Assembly (NCBI RefSeq): GCF_900101995.1 | Contig: NZ_FNAS01000002.1 | Location: 62,001-126,000 of the forward strand | DNA length: 64,000 bases | Origin: Riemerella columbipharyngis | Lineage (GTDB): Bacteria > Bacteroidota > Bacteroidia > Flavobacteriales > Weeksellaceae | Reading direction: 5' to 3' | Shown here: piece by piece, positions 1 through 7,287 of the stretch | How the letters are laid out: every line of letters starts with the position of its first letter | Numbering within the stretch: the first letter of the stretch is position 1 | The notes under the pieces: model-generated | Database searches by the model: none | What the model was told of the DNA's origin: nothing | Seen by the model: the letters and a program-made list of their open reading frames with translations, nothing else | Position numbers and translations under genes: made by a program

Positions 1-2
1 AA

Positions 3-110
3 TCTTTTGAAAATTTACACCTCGCCCAAAATACAAGGGTCATTTTAGCTGTGTGGCTTGAGGGAGCAGATGGAAAAGAAAGCACCACAGCAAAGTTTAT
101 AGAAATTTAA
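3..110 (+). CDS. 3' end of an unrecognised protein (partial)
   Basis: An open frame enters from the left edge and ends at a TAA, leaving 35 residues. They contain the stretch VWLEGADGKES and look like ordinary coding sequence, but they are too few for a family call. It runs in the same direction as the recombinase fragment and lysozyme that follow and may be part of the same phage-like remnant, which is inference. The roughly 70 bases after it hold no gene. Confidence 0.45.
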   Translation, partial: SFENLHLAQNTRVILAVWLEGADGKESTTAKFIEI

Positions 111-183
111 AAAAAAACATATTGTGATTCATTGATGAGGTTGGATAGTAATTTCCAGCCTTTTTTTAAATAAAAAAAACAAG

Positions 184-693
184 ATGAAAAACAAAATAAT
201 ATTAGATAATAAAATTATTGATTACGTATGTCAAGAGCTAAGAGATAGAATAGAAAAAAAATATCCACCTTATAAATCTTATATTAATTTTATCTATGAG
301 TATGGTTGTCGCATTAACGAGCTTTTTGACTTCCGAATATCTTACAATGCCGAAATTAATAAAGTAGAAATAATACCCCAGAAAAAAAACAACACTAGAA
401 TATTAGAGGTTACGAAGCCGGAAGTATTGAAGTGGATAGAAGAAATAAATATGACACAGCCATTATTTCATCTCAATAAGAGGAATTTGCAACGGATAAT
501 AGAGGTAGAAATGCCTATAAATGGGTTAATGTGTGGAAATAAAAAAATTGGAGGGCATATTTTCCGACATAATTACATTAAGAAAATGGAAGAAAAAGGT
601 TATTCAATTGAAAAAATGGATTTGATAATGGGATACACCACACAATCCGTTGCAAATACTTATGCAGTTAGTGAAATTTATTATAAAAATTAA
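184..693 (+). CDS. Tyrosine recombinase, catalytic-domain-only protein
   Basis: The 169 residues keep the main landmarks of the tyrosine recombinase catalytic domain: the first arginine in GCRINEL (R43), the H-x-x-R box HIFRH (H125, R128), and a C-terminal ANTYAV placing the probable nucleophile at Y160. Full integrases are about 300-400 residues with N-terminal DNA-binding domains; these are absent, so this is a minimal or truncated recombinase. Whether it can still cut DNA is unknown. A one-helix peptide and a phage-type lysozyme follow with short gaps, so the three probably belong to a prophage remnant or small mobile island. An AAACAAG stretch sits directly in front of the ATG. Confidence 0.7.
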   Translation: MKNKIILDNKIIDYVCQELRDRIEKKYPPYKSYINFIYEYGCRINELFDFRISYNAEINKVEIIPQKKNNTRILEVTKPEVLKWIEEINMTQPLFHLNKRNLQRIIEVEMPINGLMCGNKKIGGHIFRHNYIKKMEEKGYSIEKMDLIMGYTTQSVANTYAVSEIYYKN

Positions 694-695
694 GG

Positions 696-827
696 ATGAG
701 AAATATAATAATTATATTAAATGAAAGTGAGAAAGCGCTAGATAACTATAATAGTTTGCTTCTAGCAGTGCTCATTATTCTAATGATTGGTAAAGCTATA
801 GACAATAATTTAAATAATAAAAAATAA
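696..827 (+). CDS. Small one-helix membrane protein, holin-like by position
   Basis: The frame starts 2 bases after the recombinase stop and ends 5 bases before the lysozyme ATG. It encodes 43 residues with one hydrophobic segment (about residues 21-33, LLLAVLIILMIG), a charged N-terminal half and a basic tail (NNKK). A short membrane peptide directly before an endolysin is the usual arrangement of a holin, which lets lysozyme reach the wall. Size, position and hydrophobicity fit, but no sequence family is recognisable, so the holin role is inference. The start GGATG lies in a GGA context that could act as a weak ribosome site. Confidence 0.5.
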   Translation: MRNIIIILNESEKALDNYNSLLLAVLIILMIGKAIDNNLNNKK

Positions 828-832
828 AAAAA

Positions 833-1315
833 ATGAATACAAAAGAAATATTACAAGAAGCAACAAAAATAATTTGCGAATTTGAAGGCTTTCGCGAGTA
901 TGCATATAAAGATAGTGCAGGTGTATGGACAATAGGATATGGACAAACAAATACAATACACGGCGGAAAAATACATGAATACCAGAGGATAAAAAAGGAG
1001 GAAGCCCTATATTTTGTACAAGAAAAAGTCGAGAAAATATACTATAATATAATGGGGAGAATTAGTATACCATTGCAAAAATCTCAATATATAGCTCTCA
1101 TTTCTTTAATTTATAATATTGGTGAGAGTGCTTTCAATCGCTCTATTCTACTAAAAAAAATTAACAGAGAGTATGAAATACAAGATATAAAAAAAGAATG
1201 GTTAAGATGGAGTTATGTAAAAGGTATCTGGAATAAAGCTTTATATAAAAGAAGAGTAAAGGAATTCAACATATATATATCGGAAAAACAAAGCTGTATA
1301 AATTTTGATAGTTGA
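833..1315 (+). CDS. Phage-type lysozyme (glycoside hydrolase family 24)
   Basis: This 160-residue protein matches the T4/lambdoid lysozyme fold. The catalytic triad is visible with T4 spacing: E18 in EFEGF, D27 in YKDSAG and T33 in WTIGYG. The later ALISLIYNIG and RR segments are also typical. It hydrolyses the glycan of peptidoglycan, normally to release phage. There is no signal peptide, so it would need the neighbouring membrane peptide or another route to leave the cytoplasm. Length is usual for the family and the frame is intact. The last codons overlap the promoter of the candidate small RNA that follows. Confidence 0.88.
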   Translation: MNTKEILQEATKIICEFEGFREYAYKDSAGVWTIGYGQTNTIHGGKIHEYQRIKKEEALYFVQEKVEKIYYNIMGRISIPLQKSQYIALISLIYNIGESAFNRSILLKKINREYEIQDIKKEWLRWSYVKGIWNKALYKRRVKEFNIYISEKQSCINFDS

Positions 1316-1333
1316 AATTTATTTGTATCTTTG
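1304..1333 (+). promoter_or_regulatory. Strong Bacteroidetes-type promoter before the small RNA
   Basis: TTTG at 1304-1307, an 18-base spacer and TATCTTTG at 1326-1333 exactly match the Bacteroidetes sigma-ABfr consensus (TTTG-N18-20-TAnnTTTG). The expected start is near 1339-1341. No protein gene follows, so it appears dedicated to the RNA. It straddles the lysozyme stop codon. Confidence 0.75.
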
Positions 1334-1338
1334 TCGTA

Positions 1339-1447
1339 CCTAAGTGAATGATAAAAAAGCTCTGCAGGGGTGCAACTTAATAACAATAACTTAGGTGTGG
1401 AATACGCAGAAAAAAAAGACAGTTATTTAAAGCTGTCTTTTTTTTGT
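1339..1447 (+). ncRNA. Candidate structured small RNA, about 105 nt
   Basis: A consensus promoter and an intrinsic terminator bracket about 105 bases without a plausible coding frame. The predicted 5' end CCTAAGT (1339-1345) pairs perfectly with ACTTAGG (1389-1395). Inside lies a small hairpin TGCA-GGGG-TGCA (1366-1377), and CTGC at 1365-1368 could also pair with GCAG at 1406-1409. These are the marks of an independent sRNA. It does not carry the signatures I know for SRP RNA, tmRNA or RNase P. A flavobacterial motif such as Rfam Flavo-1 is possible, but I cannot assign it. Target and function are unknown. Confidence 0.55.
1415..1446 (+). terminator. Intrinsic terminator of the candidate small RNA
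   Basis: An 8-bp perfect stem AAAGACAG (1415-1422) / CTGTCTTT (1433-1440) with a 10-base loop runs into a continuous T tract. It is a strong rho-independent terminator on the plus strand. Confidence 0.8.
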
Positions 1448-1832
1448 TTACAAAAATAAAATTCTCAATTACTGCGGTTTCACGTATTGTAAAAAAAACC
1501 CATATACATAGAGCTGGAGCGCTCTCATATTATGGATTTATCTAATACTTCATTTTTCAAACTCTATACATTAATATGACAAATAGACATTTAAAAAATT
1601 CTTTTTTGACATTTTGTCCTCGTAATATTGCAGTGTGAAAATTGAAGAGTATAGAAAATATTTATACAATATTTAACATTCCAAACTATAATTTACCTCT
1701 GTAAAAGAATAGCTAACAAGATGAAAAACAAATACCTTTAATTTTAGATAATATAAATTATAAGACTAGTATTTAGAATTTCGATATTTGTTATTTTGTT
1801 TCTTTCTTTGTTTATTTTTTCATCTATAAATC
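1448..1832. other. Gene-free AT-rich stretch
   Basis: No convincing coding frame on either strand. The only features seen are the 18-base repeat of the recombinase start and several short AT-rich near-repeats. It separates the plus-strand phage-like remnant from the minus-strand heme cassette. Confidence 0.6.
1715..1733 (+). repeat. Second copy of the recombinase start region
   Basis: Eighteen bases, AACAAGATGAAAAACAAA, are identical to 178-195, which spans the start of the recombinase fragment. A looser similarity follows in both (TTAGATAATA-type sequence). At the second site the reading frame stops soon, so this looks like a decayed duplicate or a boundary repeat of the small island. Confidence 0.45.
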
Positions 1833-1862
1833 AAAGGGCTTATAGATTTTTATAAGCCCTTT
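1833..1862. terminator. Bidirectional terminator
   Basis: A perfect 12-bp stem AAAGGGCTTATA (1833-1844) / TATAAGCCCTTT (1851-1862) lies 40 bases downstream of the minus-strand 155-residue gene. A/T tracts on both sides would let it stop transcription from either direction. Confidence 0.75.
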
Positions 1863-1901
1863 CTTTAGATTGATAAAATAACAGATTAGAAAAATTAGTT
1901 T

Positions 1902-2369
1902 TTATTTTTTTGTATAAATATTCCAGCCGTGATTTTCTTTATTATCATCTGCTGGTCTAGCGAATTTGTCAGCGTCTGATTTTGTTTCAAATTCAGCTTT
2001 GTAAATCATTGTACTCTTGCTTGTGATATCTTTTAGAAACATTGCATAGTATTTGCCTTTTTTACTATCCACTCCTTCAAGAACAATTTTTTTAGTTTTA
2101 GAATCATAACTTACTACTTTCATTCTATATTTAGTATTGTACGCTTTCCCTTTCATTTCCTGAAGTACAATCGTATTACTAAATGTAATTGTTGATTTTT
2201 CTGTTCCCAATCCGGGAATTTCAAAATCCCATTCATATACTCCGGATACTGGTAAATTCAGAGCCGTTGATATTTCTATTTTGCTGTCATTATTTCTATT
2301 ATGTGCTGCAACAGAAAATGAAAATGTAATAGCCAAAAGCAAAGCGGCTGAAAATGAAATCTTTTTCAT
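1902..2369 (-). CDS. Secreted protein of unknown function, heme cassette
   Basis: The 155-residue product begins with a Sec signal peptide (MKK, a hydrophobic run, cleavage probably after SVAAH or nearby) and has no lipobox. The mature part is beta-rich, with alternating charged and hydrophobic residues, and a lysine-rich C-terminal half. I recognise no family. It is the last gene of the minus-strand series receptor-HmuY-this gene, ending before a strong terminator, so it is probably cotranscribed and may serve heme or iron handling; that is inference from position only. Confidence 0.7.
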   Translation of the reverse strand: MKKISFSAALLLAITFSFSVAAHNRNNDSKIEISTALNLPVSGVYEWDFEIPGLGTEKSTITFSNTIVLQEMKGKAYNTKYRMKVVSYDSKTKKIVLEGVDSKKGKYYAMFLKDITSKSTMIYKAEFETKSDADKFARPADDNKENHGWNIYTKK

Positions 2370-2462
2370 AATAAATTATATTTTATTGTTAAGTTTTTAT
2401 TTTATTTATCAGGGTGTCCAATACACTTTAAAGACACCCTGATATTGAAAAAAATGAAAAAA

Positions 2463-3119
2463 TCATCTACTAAACACTTTAATATCAGGGATTTCCTGAT
2501 AGGCATATTCAAAATTATAATACCCTGATGATAATAGTGTTTTATCATAAGTAGGTATTTCGTTGTCTTTATAATAACTCGTAATTTTTATTTTTGCAAA
2601 ATGTTTACCATCCCCTGTTCTTAGTACTATTGTTTTTGGCAAAGCAAAAACATTGTGTGTGTTTTTGTCATACTGGCACCAGCTTTTTCCATCGGTTACA
2701 TCACTTGGAATGGCCAATTTTTGTTCCGAATTATCTTTTCTTAAAAGTGCTATAGAAACAAGAGAATTTACGGTTTCATATGGCTTATCCAATAGAGCAG
2801 CTCCTCCATTTCCAGTTCTTATATTACCTCCGTTAATGATAATTTTTGTTCCCTGGAAACCTATATCCCATTTATCCGTATCAATTTCTGTTAATGGGAT
2901 AGTATCATGCTTTGCCAGACTGTATAATTTATAACGATTAGGATTAAACTGACTACCAGGACCTGCATATCCAGGTGCTGCTTTGAGGTTCCTTACAGTC
3001 TCTACTCTTACAGATTCTGATAGCTGCTCCTCTGTTATTACATCGTCTTCTTCTCTCGAGCAGGAGTTCATTGCTAATGTTAGTAGCGATAAACCTAAAA
3101 TATATTTTTTCATAATCAT
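2463..3119 (-). CDS. hmuY: HmuY-family heme-binding lipoprotein
   Basis: The 218-residue protein has a lipoprotein signal ending in LAMNSC, so the mature protein starts with a lipidated cysteine about residue 20. The body carries HmuY-family features: KWDIGFQGT (about residues 83-91), the IIINGGNIRTGNGG block, and later Y-F-Y-rich beta strands. HmuY proteins capture heme at the surface and pass it to a TonB receptor. Porphyromonas HmuY uses two histidines; homologues elsewhere may use methionine, so the heme ligands here are not established. A second ATG two codons in (MKKY) may be the true start. It lies 29 bases after the receptor gene in the same direction. Confidence 0.8.
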   Translation of the reverse strand: MIMKKYILGLSLLTLAMNSCSREEDDVITEEQLSESVRVETVRNLKAAPGYAGPGSQFNPNRYKLYSLAKHDTIPLTEIDTDKWDIGFQGTKIIINGGNIRTGNGGAALLDKPYETVNSLVSIALLRKDNSEQKLAIPSDVTDGKSWCQYDKNTHNVFALPKTIVLRTGDGKHFAKIKITSYYKDNEIPTYDKTLLSSGYYNFEYAYQEIPDIKVFSR

Positions 3120-3148
3120 TCTATTATTCGTTATGAGTTAAATTTAGA

Positions 3149-5236
3149 CTAAAATTCCATTTTAAGAGTTACCCAATATAATCTTCCTAAAAGCTCGGGA
3201 TTATATTTGTCGTTCCTATAATTGAGTATATTATCTACACTCAGCTGGGTAGTAAATTTATTCCAAAACTTTTGCCCGACAGAGCCATTTAATAAAAAGT
3301 AACCAGGTGCAAGTTCTGATTTTTTATTGATAATCCCGTTGCCATCTAAATCTGCAAATCCATAAGGGCCTCTATAGATTCCTCTCAGATTAACAAATGT
3401 TCCTATCTTGTTATGATAGAATACTTTTGCATTAAAAGTATGTTTACTCCTTGATGGAATACCAAAATAATTTTTCTCTTTAATTCTTATTAACTGACCT
3501 TTATCATTTGTTCCGTATAATTTTCTCTGTTTTATTTTGTCTAATACTGCAGGACTTTTTGCTTCCAAATATTGATACCCTCCTGAAAAGTTGATGCTGT
3601 TGCATACATTCCAGTTAAGTTCTGCTTCTATTCCTTGCGTAAAAATCTTATCCATATTACGATAAGAGAATACATATTTAGTATTTGTCTTTTGAGCTAC
3701 GGTAACAGCATTTATAAAGTTCTCAATATTATTCCTGAAAACATTTGCATTGATTTTCAATGTATTGAAAAAGCTAAGTGTACCACCAAAATTAAAAGCC
3801 CACGAATTCTCTGCCTTCAATGATGCCTCTAATGTCTCCGGTTGTATAATTACATTGGAAATAAGCCCTTTCGAAGCAAGTTCATTCAGTTTATCTTTAA
3901 GAACTAATACACCAAAAACCGAGTAGCCATTGGAAGGATTGCTAAAATTGAGATATAAATTTCCAAAATCAGGAGCTTTGAATCCTCTTCCTGCAGAAGC
4001 CCTTAATGTAAGCCAATCCGTTGCTTTAAAGTCCATTGCTAATTTGGGATTAAACTGGGAGCCGTAAGCACTATTTTTATCAAATCTAAACCCTACCTGA
4101 ATATTCCACCTATTTATAGGCTTATACCCTATCTGAGCTAATCCATAATACTGATGCTGGTGTTTTTTATTCTCATAAAAAACAGGAGATGTAACATCTT
4201 GCAATATCCCTCCTATCCCTACTGTAGCCTCTACCCTATCATTCAGCTTGATATTAGTGAAGTTTTCTATTTTTTTATAATTCTCTGTGTATGAGCCGGT
4301 ATCTTCAGATGTTCCTCTGTCCAAAAATTCTATTTTTCCTTTATTGGAAGTTTGAGTAATGTATGCTCTTAGCACAGATTTAACTCTGGAATTTGGAGTC
4401 CAAGATAAAGTAGGTGCAATAGTATAATTCAATGAATTAGAAATCTCATCATATTTTCCAAATTGACTGCTTGTATTATACTCATCACTATGCTCCAAAT
4501 ACATTTTTGAATAAAGTTCTGCCGAGAATTTATCCGAAAACTTATACTTCATATTTCCAGAATAAGTATAAGACTGATACGGCGGCGTAGAAAAAGCGGC
4601 TATACCACTTCCTCTTTTTACCTTAAAACCATTAGTGGAATATCGGGACGCCATAAAATTTCCGGAAAAATTATTCTTCACAACATTCAGATCGCCATTT
4701 AGTTCATAAGAATAGTTTTTCCCTATGCGGGTATAAATACTACCACTATTAGTGTTGGCATCTTCTGTGATGATGTTTACCACTCCAGCGATAGCATCAG
4801 AACCGTATAACGACGAGCTGGGACCTCTCACGACCTCTATTCTTTTTATATTATTGATAGATATTCTTGATAAATCCAATGTGCCTATACCCGGAACACG
4901 ATCTATGAGAGGCTGCCCATTGACTAACACCAAGGTATATTCCGAATTCAATCCCTGCATTTGAAGACCTGTACCGTGATCTTGTACTAGTACGAGACCC
5001 GATTGCTCTTGAAGAACTTGTCCAAGATTTCTACTTCCCGATTGTTCTATTTGCTTCTTGCTTATAATTTCAATGGGAATAGGAACATTTTTAGCTTTTT
5101 GTAAAAAAGTATTCCCCGATATTACTACCTGTTCTATATTTTTAGTTTTTATACTATCTTCCTTCTTTTGCTGCCCATAAGATAGATATCCACAAAAAAA
5201 AATAACAGATAAAGGTAATAATTTAACATTTTTCAT
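3149..5236 (-). CDS. hmuR: TonB-dependent outer-membrane receptor, HmuR-like
   Basis: About 695 residues. The chosen start is the internal MKNVKLL, because it begins a clean signal peptide ending in SYGQQ and lies just downstream of a consensus -7 box; the frame opens 12 codons earlier. A plug domain follows (EQVVISG TonB-box region, VLVNGQPLIDR, RIEVVRGPSSSLYGSDAIAGVVNIIT), then a beta-barrel ending in aromatic YWVTLKMEF, typical of outer-membrane insertion. With HmuY directly downstream it probably imports heme or hemin into the periplasm using TonB energy. No SusD partner is present, which argues against glycan uptake. Confidence 0.85.
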   Translation of the reverse strand: MKNVKLLPLSVIFFCGYLSYGQQKKEDSIKTKNIEQVVISGNTFLQKAKNVPIPIEIISKKQIEQSGSRNLGQVLQEQSGLVLVQDHGTGLQMQGLNSEYTLVLVNGQPLIDRVPGIGTLDLSRISINNIKRIEVVRGPSSSLYGSDAIAGVVNIITEDANTNSGSIYTRIGKNYSYELNGDLNVVKNNFSGNFMASRYSTNGFKVKRGSGIAAFSTPPYQSYTYSGNMKYKFSDKFSAELYSKMYLEHSDEYNTSSQFGKYDEISNSLNYTIAPTLSWTPNSRVKSVLRAYITQTSNKGKIEFLDRGTSEDTGSYTENYKKIENFTNIKLNDRVEATVGIGGILQDVTSPVFYENKKHQHQYYGLAQIGYKPINRWNIQVGFRFDKNSAYGSQFNPKLAMDFKATDWLTLRASAGRGFKAPDFGNLYLNFSNPSNGYSVFGVLVLKDKLNELASKGLISNVIIQPETLEASLKAENSWAFNFGGTLSFFNTLKINANVFRNNIENFINAVTVAQKTNTKYVFSYRNMDKIFTQGIEAELNWNVCNSINFSGGYQYLEAKSPAVLDKIKQRKLYGTNDKGQLIRIKEKNYFGIPSRSKHTFNAKVFYHNKIGTFVNLRGIYRGPYGFADLDGNGIINKKSELAPGYFLLNGSVGQKFWNKFTTQLSVDNILNYRNDKYNPELLGRLYWVTLKMEF

Positions 5237-5259
5237 TTTATACGAAATTATTTTTTTTG

Positions 5260-5267
5260 CAAATTTA
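5260..5267 (-). promoter_or_regulatory. -7 box for the heme receptor operon
   Basis: On the minus strand this reads TAAATTTG, a perfect TAnnTTTG. It places the transcript start about 16 bases before the receptor ATG at 5236 and supports that start over the upstream one. No good -33 element was seen, as expected of an activated or repressed promoter. Confidence 0.5.
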
Positions 5268-5298
5268 TACATTTAATTTTACTAATTCTAAATAAAGC

Positions 5299-5316
5299 AA
5301 ATGATATTTATCATAT
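5299..5316. promoter_or_regulatory. Inverted repeat between divergent heme genes, possible iron-regulator site
   Basis: ATGAT (5301-5305) and ATCAT (5310-5314) form a short palindrome separated by ATTT, halfway between the divergent receptor and DUF6607 promoters. AT-rich GAT/ATC palindromes resemble Fur boxes, and iron-regulated heme genes are expected to carry one. The match is short and function is inference. Confidence 0.35.
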
Positions 5317-5338
5317 TAGTATTTAAAATATTTTTATT

Positions 5339-5346
5339 TATTTTTG
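5339..5346 (+). promoter_or_regulatory. -7 box for the DUF6607 gene
   Basis: TATTTTTG matches TAnnTTTG and lies 17 bases before ATG 5364. Because it falls inside the longer possible reading frame, it argues that translation starts at 5364, not at 5301. Confidence 0.45.
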
Positions 5347-5363
5347 CTAAAAATTTTTTAAAA

Positions 5364-6269
5364 ATGAAAAGTAATAAATCAATTATCGCTGCTCTATTTT
5401 TATGCAGCTTAGGTATGAGTGCTCAGAGCAAACAAGATGTTCAATCCATCAAGGATATGACAGGCTGTTATGATGTTACATTTAATTTTGCGGAAACATT
5501 TTCCCAAAGCAAGGATTATGTAAGAAAACCAACATCGCAATCTCACGCGGTAGAATGGGTAACCGTAGCAGAAGAAGCTCCGGGTAAAATAGAATTACAA
5601 CACATTCTTATAGCTGATCCAGACGGAGAAGGAAAAGATGCTATCGTAAAACATTGGAGACAAGACTGGATCTACCAAAACACAGACCTTTACTTGTATG
5701 ATAAAGATAACCATTGGACTTACAAAAAACTATCTCCAAAAGATGTAAAGGGACAATGGACACAAATAGTTTATCAAGTAGATGATGCTCCTAGATATTC
5801 CGGCTCTGGAACTTGGGTGCATGTAGATGGTAAAAACTATTGGGAAAACAACGCTGATGCACCGCTACCGAGAAGAGATAAAACTAAAAGAAATGACTAC
5901 AATGTAATGAACAGAACCAATAGACAAGAAATATTTGATTGGGGCTGGTTGCATTTCCAAGATAATAAAAAATTAGTAAGAGAAGACGGTAAACCAGATC
6001 AACTCATTACAGAGGAAATAGGTAAAGATTACTATAGAAAAACGGATAATGCCAAATGTGCTAAAGCCGTTGCTTACTGGAAAGACTATGCTTCTCTTTG
6101 GAAAACCGTGAGAGATACTTGGCAAACAAGAATGGATCAGAAAAAAGATTTGTATGTTTTACCTGCCGTAAAAGATACTCATCTATATGATGCACTTATG
6201 AAACTGAATCCTAAACAAAACAAAGAAGCTAAAGTTCTAGTAAATCAATACATTTTAGATAAAAAATAG
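5364..6269 (+). CDS. DUF6607 family secreted protein
   Basis: About 301 residues from the preferred ATG, with a signal peptide MKSNKS...GMSAQ. It matches the DUF6607 family as I know it: an early GCYDVTFNFAETF block, HWRQDWIYQN, a PLPRRDKTKRNDYNVMNRTNR stretch and W-rich middle. The family has no proven biochemical role, but it commonly neighbours HmuY/TonB receptor genes in Bacteroidetes, so a part in heme or iron acquisition is likely. It is divergent from the receptor operon across a shared control region. A strong terminator follows. Confidence 0.75.
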   Translation: MKSNKSIIAALFLCSLGMSAQSKQDVQSIKDMTGCYDVTFNFAETFSQSKDYVRKPTSQSHAVEWVTVAEEAPGKIELQHILIADPDGEGKDAIVKHWRQDWIYQNTDLYLYDKDNHWTYKKLSPKDVKGQWTQIVYQVDDAPRYSGSGTWVHVDGKNYWENNADAPLPRRDKTKRNDYNVMNRTNRQEIFDWGWLHFQDNKKLVREDGKPDQLITEEIGKDYYRKTDNAKCAKAVAYWKDYASLWKTVRDTWQTRMDQKKDLYVLPAVKDTHLYDALMKLNPKQNKEAKVLVNQYILDKK

Positions 6270-6300
6270 ATTATTTTTCTCATAATTATTTTTATTTATG

Positions 6301-6330
6301 AAGCCACTTTTTATTTAAAAGTGGCTTTTT
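6301..6330 (+). terminator. Terminator after DUF6607 gene
   Basis: Stem AAGCCACTTTT (6301-6311) / AAAAGTGGCTT (6317-6327) followed by a run of T residues on the plus strand. Confidence 0.85.
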
Positions 6331-6444
6331 TTAGCATTTTATTTTTTCATGCTTCTTTCAATGGTTATAAATTAAAATAATTTTATCATAGAGACTCCTA
6401 TTACTTTTTCCCTCTCTCTGAAAATACTATTAGATTAAACTCAT

Positions 6445-6480
6445 AAAAAATAAGTACGACACTAATAGTATCGTACTTAT
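6445..6480 (-). terminator. Terminator after the tandem secreted-protein pair
   Basis: Stem TAAGTACGA (6452-6460) / TCGTACTTA (6472-6480); on the minus strand it is followed by TTTTTTA. It lies 23 bases past the stop of the downstream paralogue. Confidence 0.8.
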
Positions 6481-6502
6481 TAAATAATTATAAAATATTT
6501 CT

Positions 6503-7282
6503 CTAAAATTTCTCTGCAGAAAGGATATATTTATTTCGATTTTGACTTGATCCACCATTATCCCTTGCTCTATAATAAGTTACTCTATAGAATGAACCAT
6601 CGAGTATGAGAGAAGCAACATTCAGCTCTGATGACGCCATGCCTGCTACGACTCTACTAGGAGGCATAAACACGTCATTATTTGAATTAGAGTACCTCAT
6701 TTTATTATACCCATACTCAAATCCAGATCTACCATCATTTTTTCCCTGCCAATATTGAGAAAAACCAATATTAGCCACAGGATTAGTATTAGGAACTGTA
6801 GTTCCAGTACTAGCCTGAGGAGTATTACCATAATCATCTATAAAAAATCTAAGAATTCCTATTGTTAGTTTTTTATTTCTTGTAGCTCTCCCTTTATATA
6901 TTAATTTTCTAGAACTAAATATATCATCTGCACCTATTATCTGTTTTCTCCATACCTCATTAGGGGCGTCATAATAATATACTCCGGGGCTTCCCACATA
7001 TTTGGTTTTCGAAGAACGGTGCTCAGCCTCTAATCCACTTGTTGCATAGATTAAAGTCCCATCTTGAGCCTCTAAATATTGACTATCTTTTAATTTAAGC
7101 TCTTCCCCAGTCAGTTTTGGGATTAAAAAACCTTCGGCTCTATTTTCTACAGATGGATCTATTATACGGATATCTAATGTTGCCTTAGGATCTGTTGTAT
7201 TAATCCCCACTTTGTTTACATTTTGTGAAAACAATGCTTTCGTAACAAAACTCAAAAATATTGATATAATTATTTTTCTCAT
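6503..7282 (-). CDS. Secreted protein with VGINT-x-P-x-ATLD N-terminus (paralogue 2)
   Basis: The 259-residue product has a signal peptide (MRKIIISIF...ALFSQ), then KVGINTTDPKATLDI, a motif at the mature N-terminus of many flavobacterial surface and cell-wall proteins. LIPKLTGEELKLKDSQYL follows, a match to LTYAQLKAKNSAY in the gene upstream. The C-terminal half has YYRARDNGG and ends KYILSAEKF. Function is unknown; a surface or adhesin-like role is only suggested. It starts 5 bases after the upstream paralogue's stop, so both are surely one transcript. Confidence 0.7.
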   Translation of the reverse strand: MRKIIISIFLSFVTKALFSQNVNKVGINTTDPKATLDIRIIDPSVENRAEGFLIPKLTGEELKLKDSQYLEAQDGTLIYATSGLEAEHRSSKTKYVGSPGVYYYDAPNEVWRKQIIGADDIFSSRKLIYKGRATRNKKLTIGILRFFIDDYGNTPQASTGTTVPNTNPVANIGFSQYWQGKNDGRSGFEYGYNKMRYSNSNNDVFMPPSRVVAGMASSELNVASLILDGSFYRVTYYRARDNGGSSQNRNKYILSAEKF

Positions 7283-7287
7283 AAGAA

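Noticed and set aside
1338-1447. Candidate RNA as SRP RNA, tmRNA or tracrRNA
   Set aside because: The conserved SRP loop and tmRNA acceptor sequences are absent, and there is no Cas gene or repeat array nearby.
5301-5363. DUF6607 protein starting at 5301
   Set aside because: The extension is a hydrophobic A/T-encoded run before a normal signal peptide and contains the promoter; the start at 5364 fits better.
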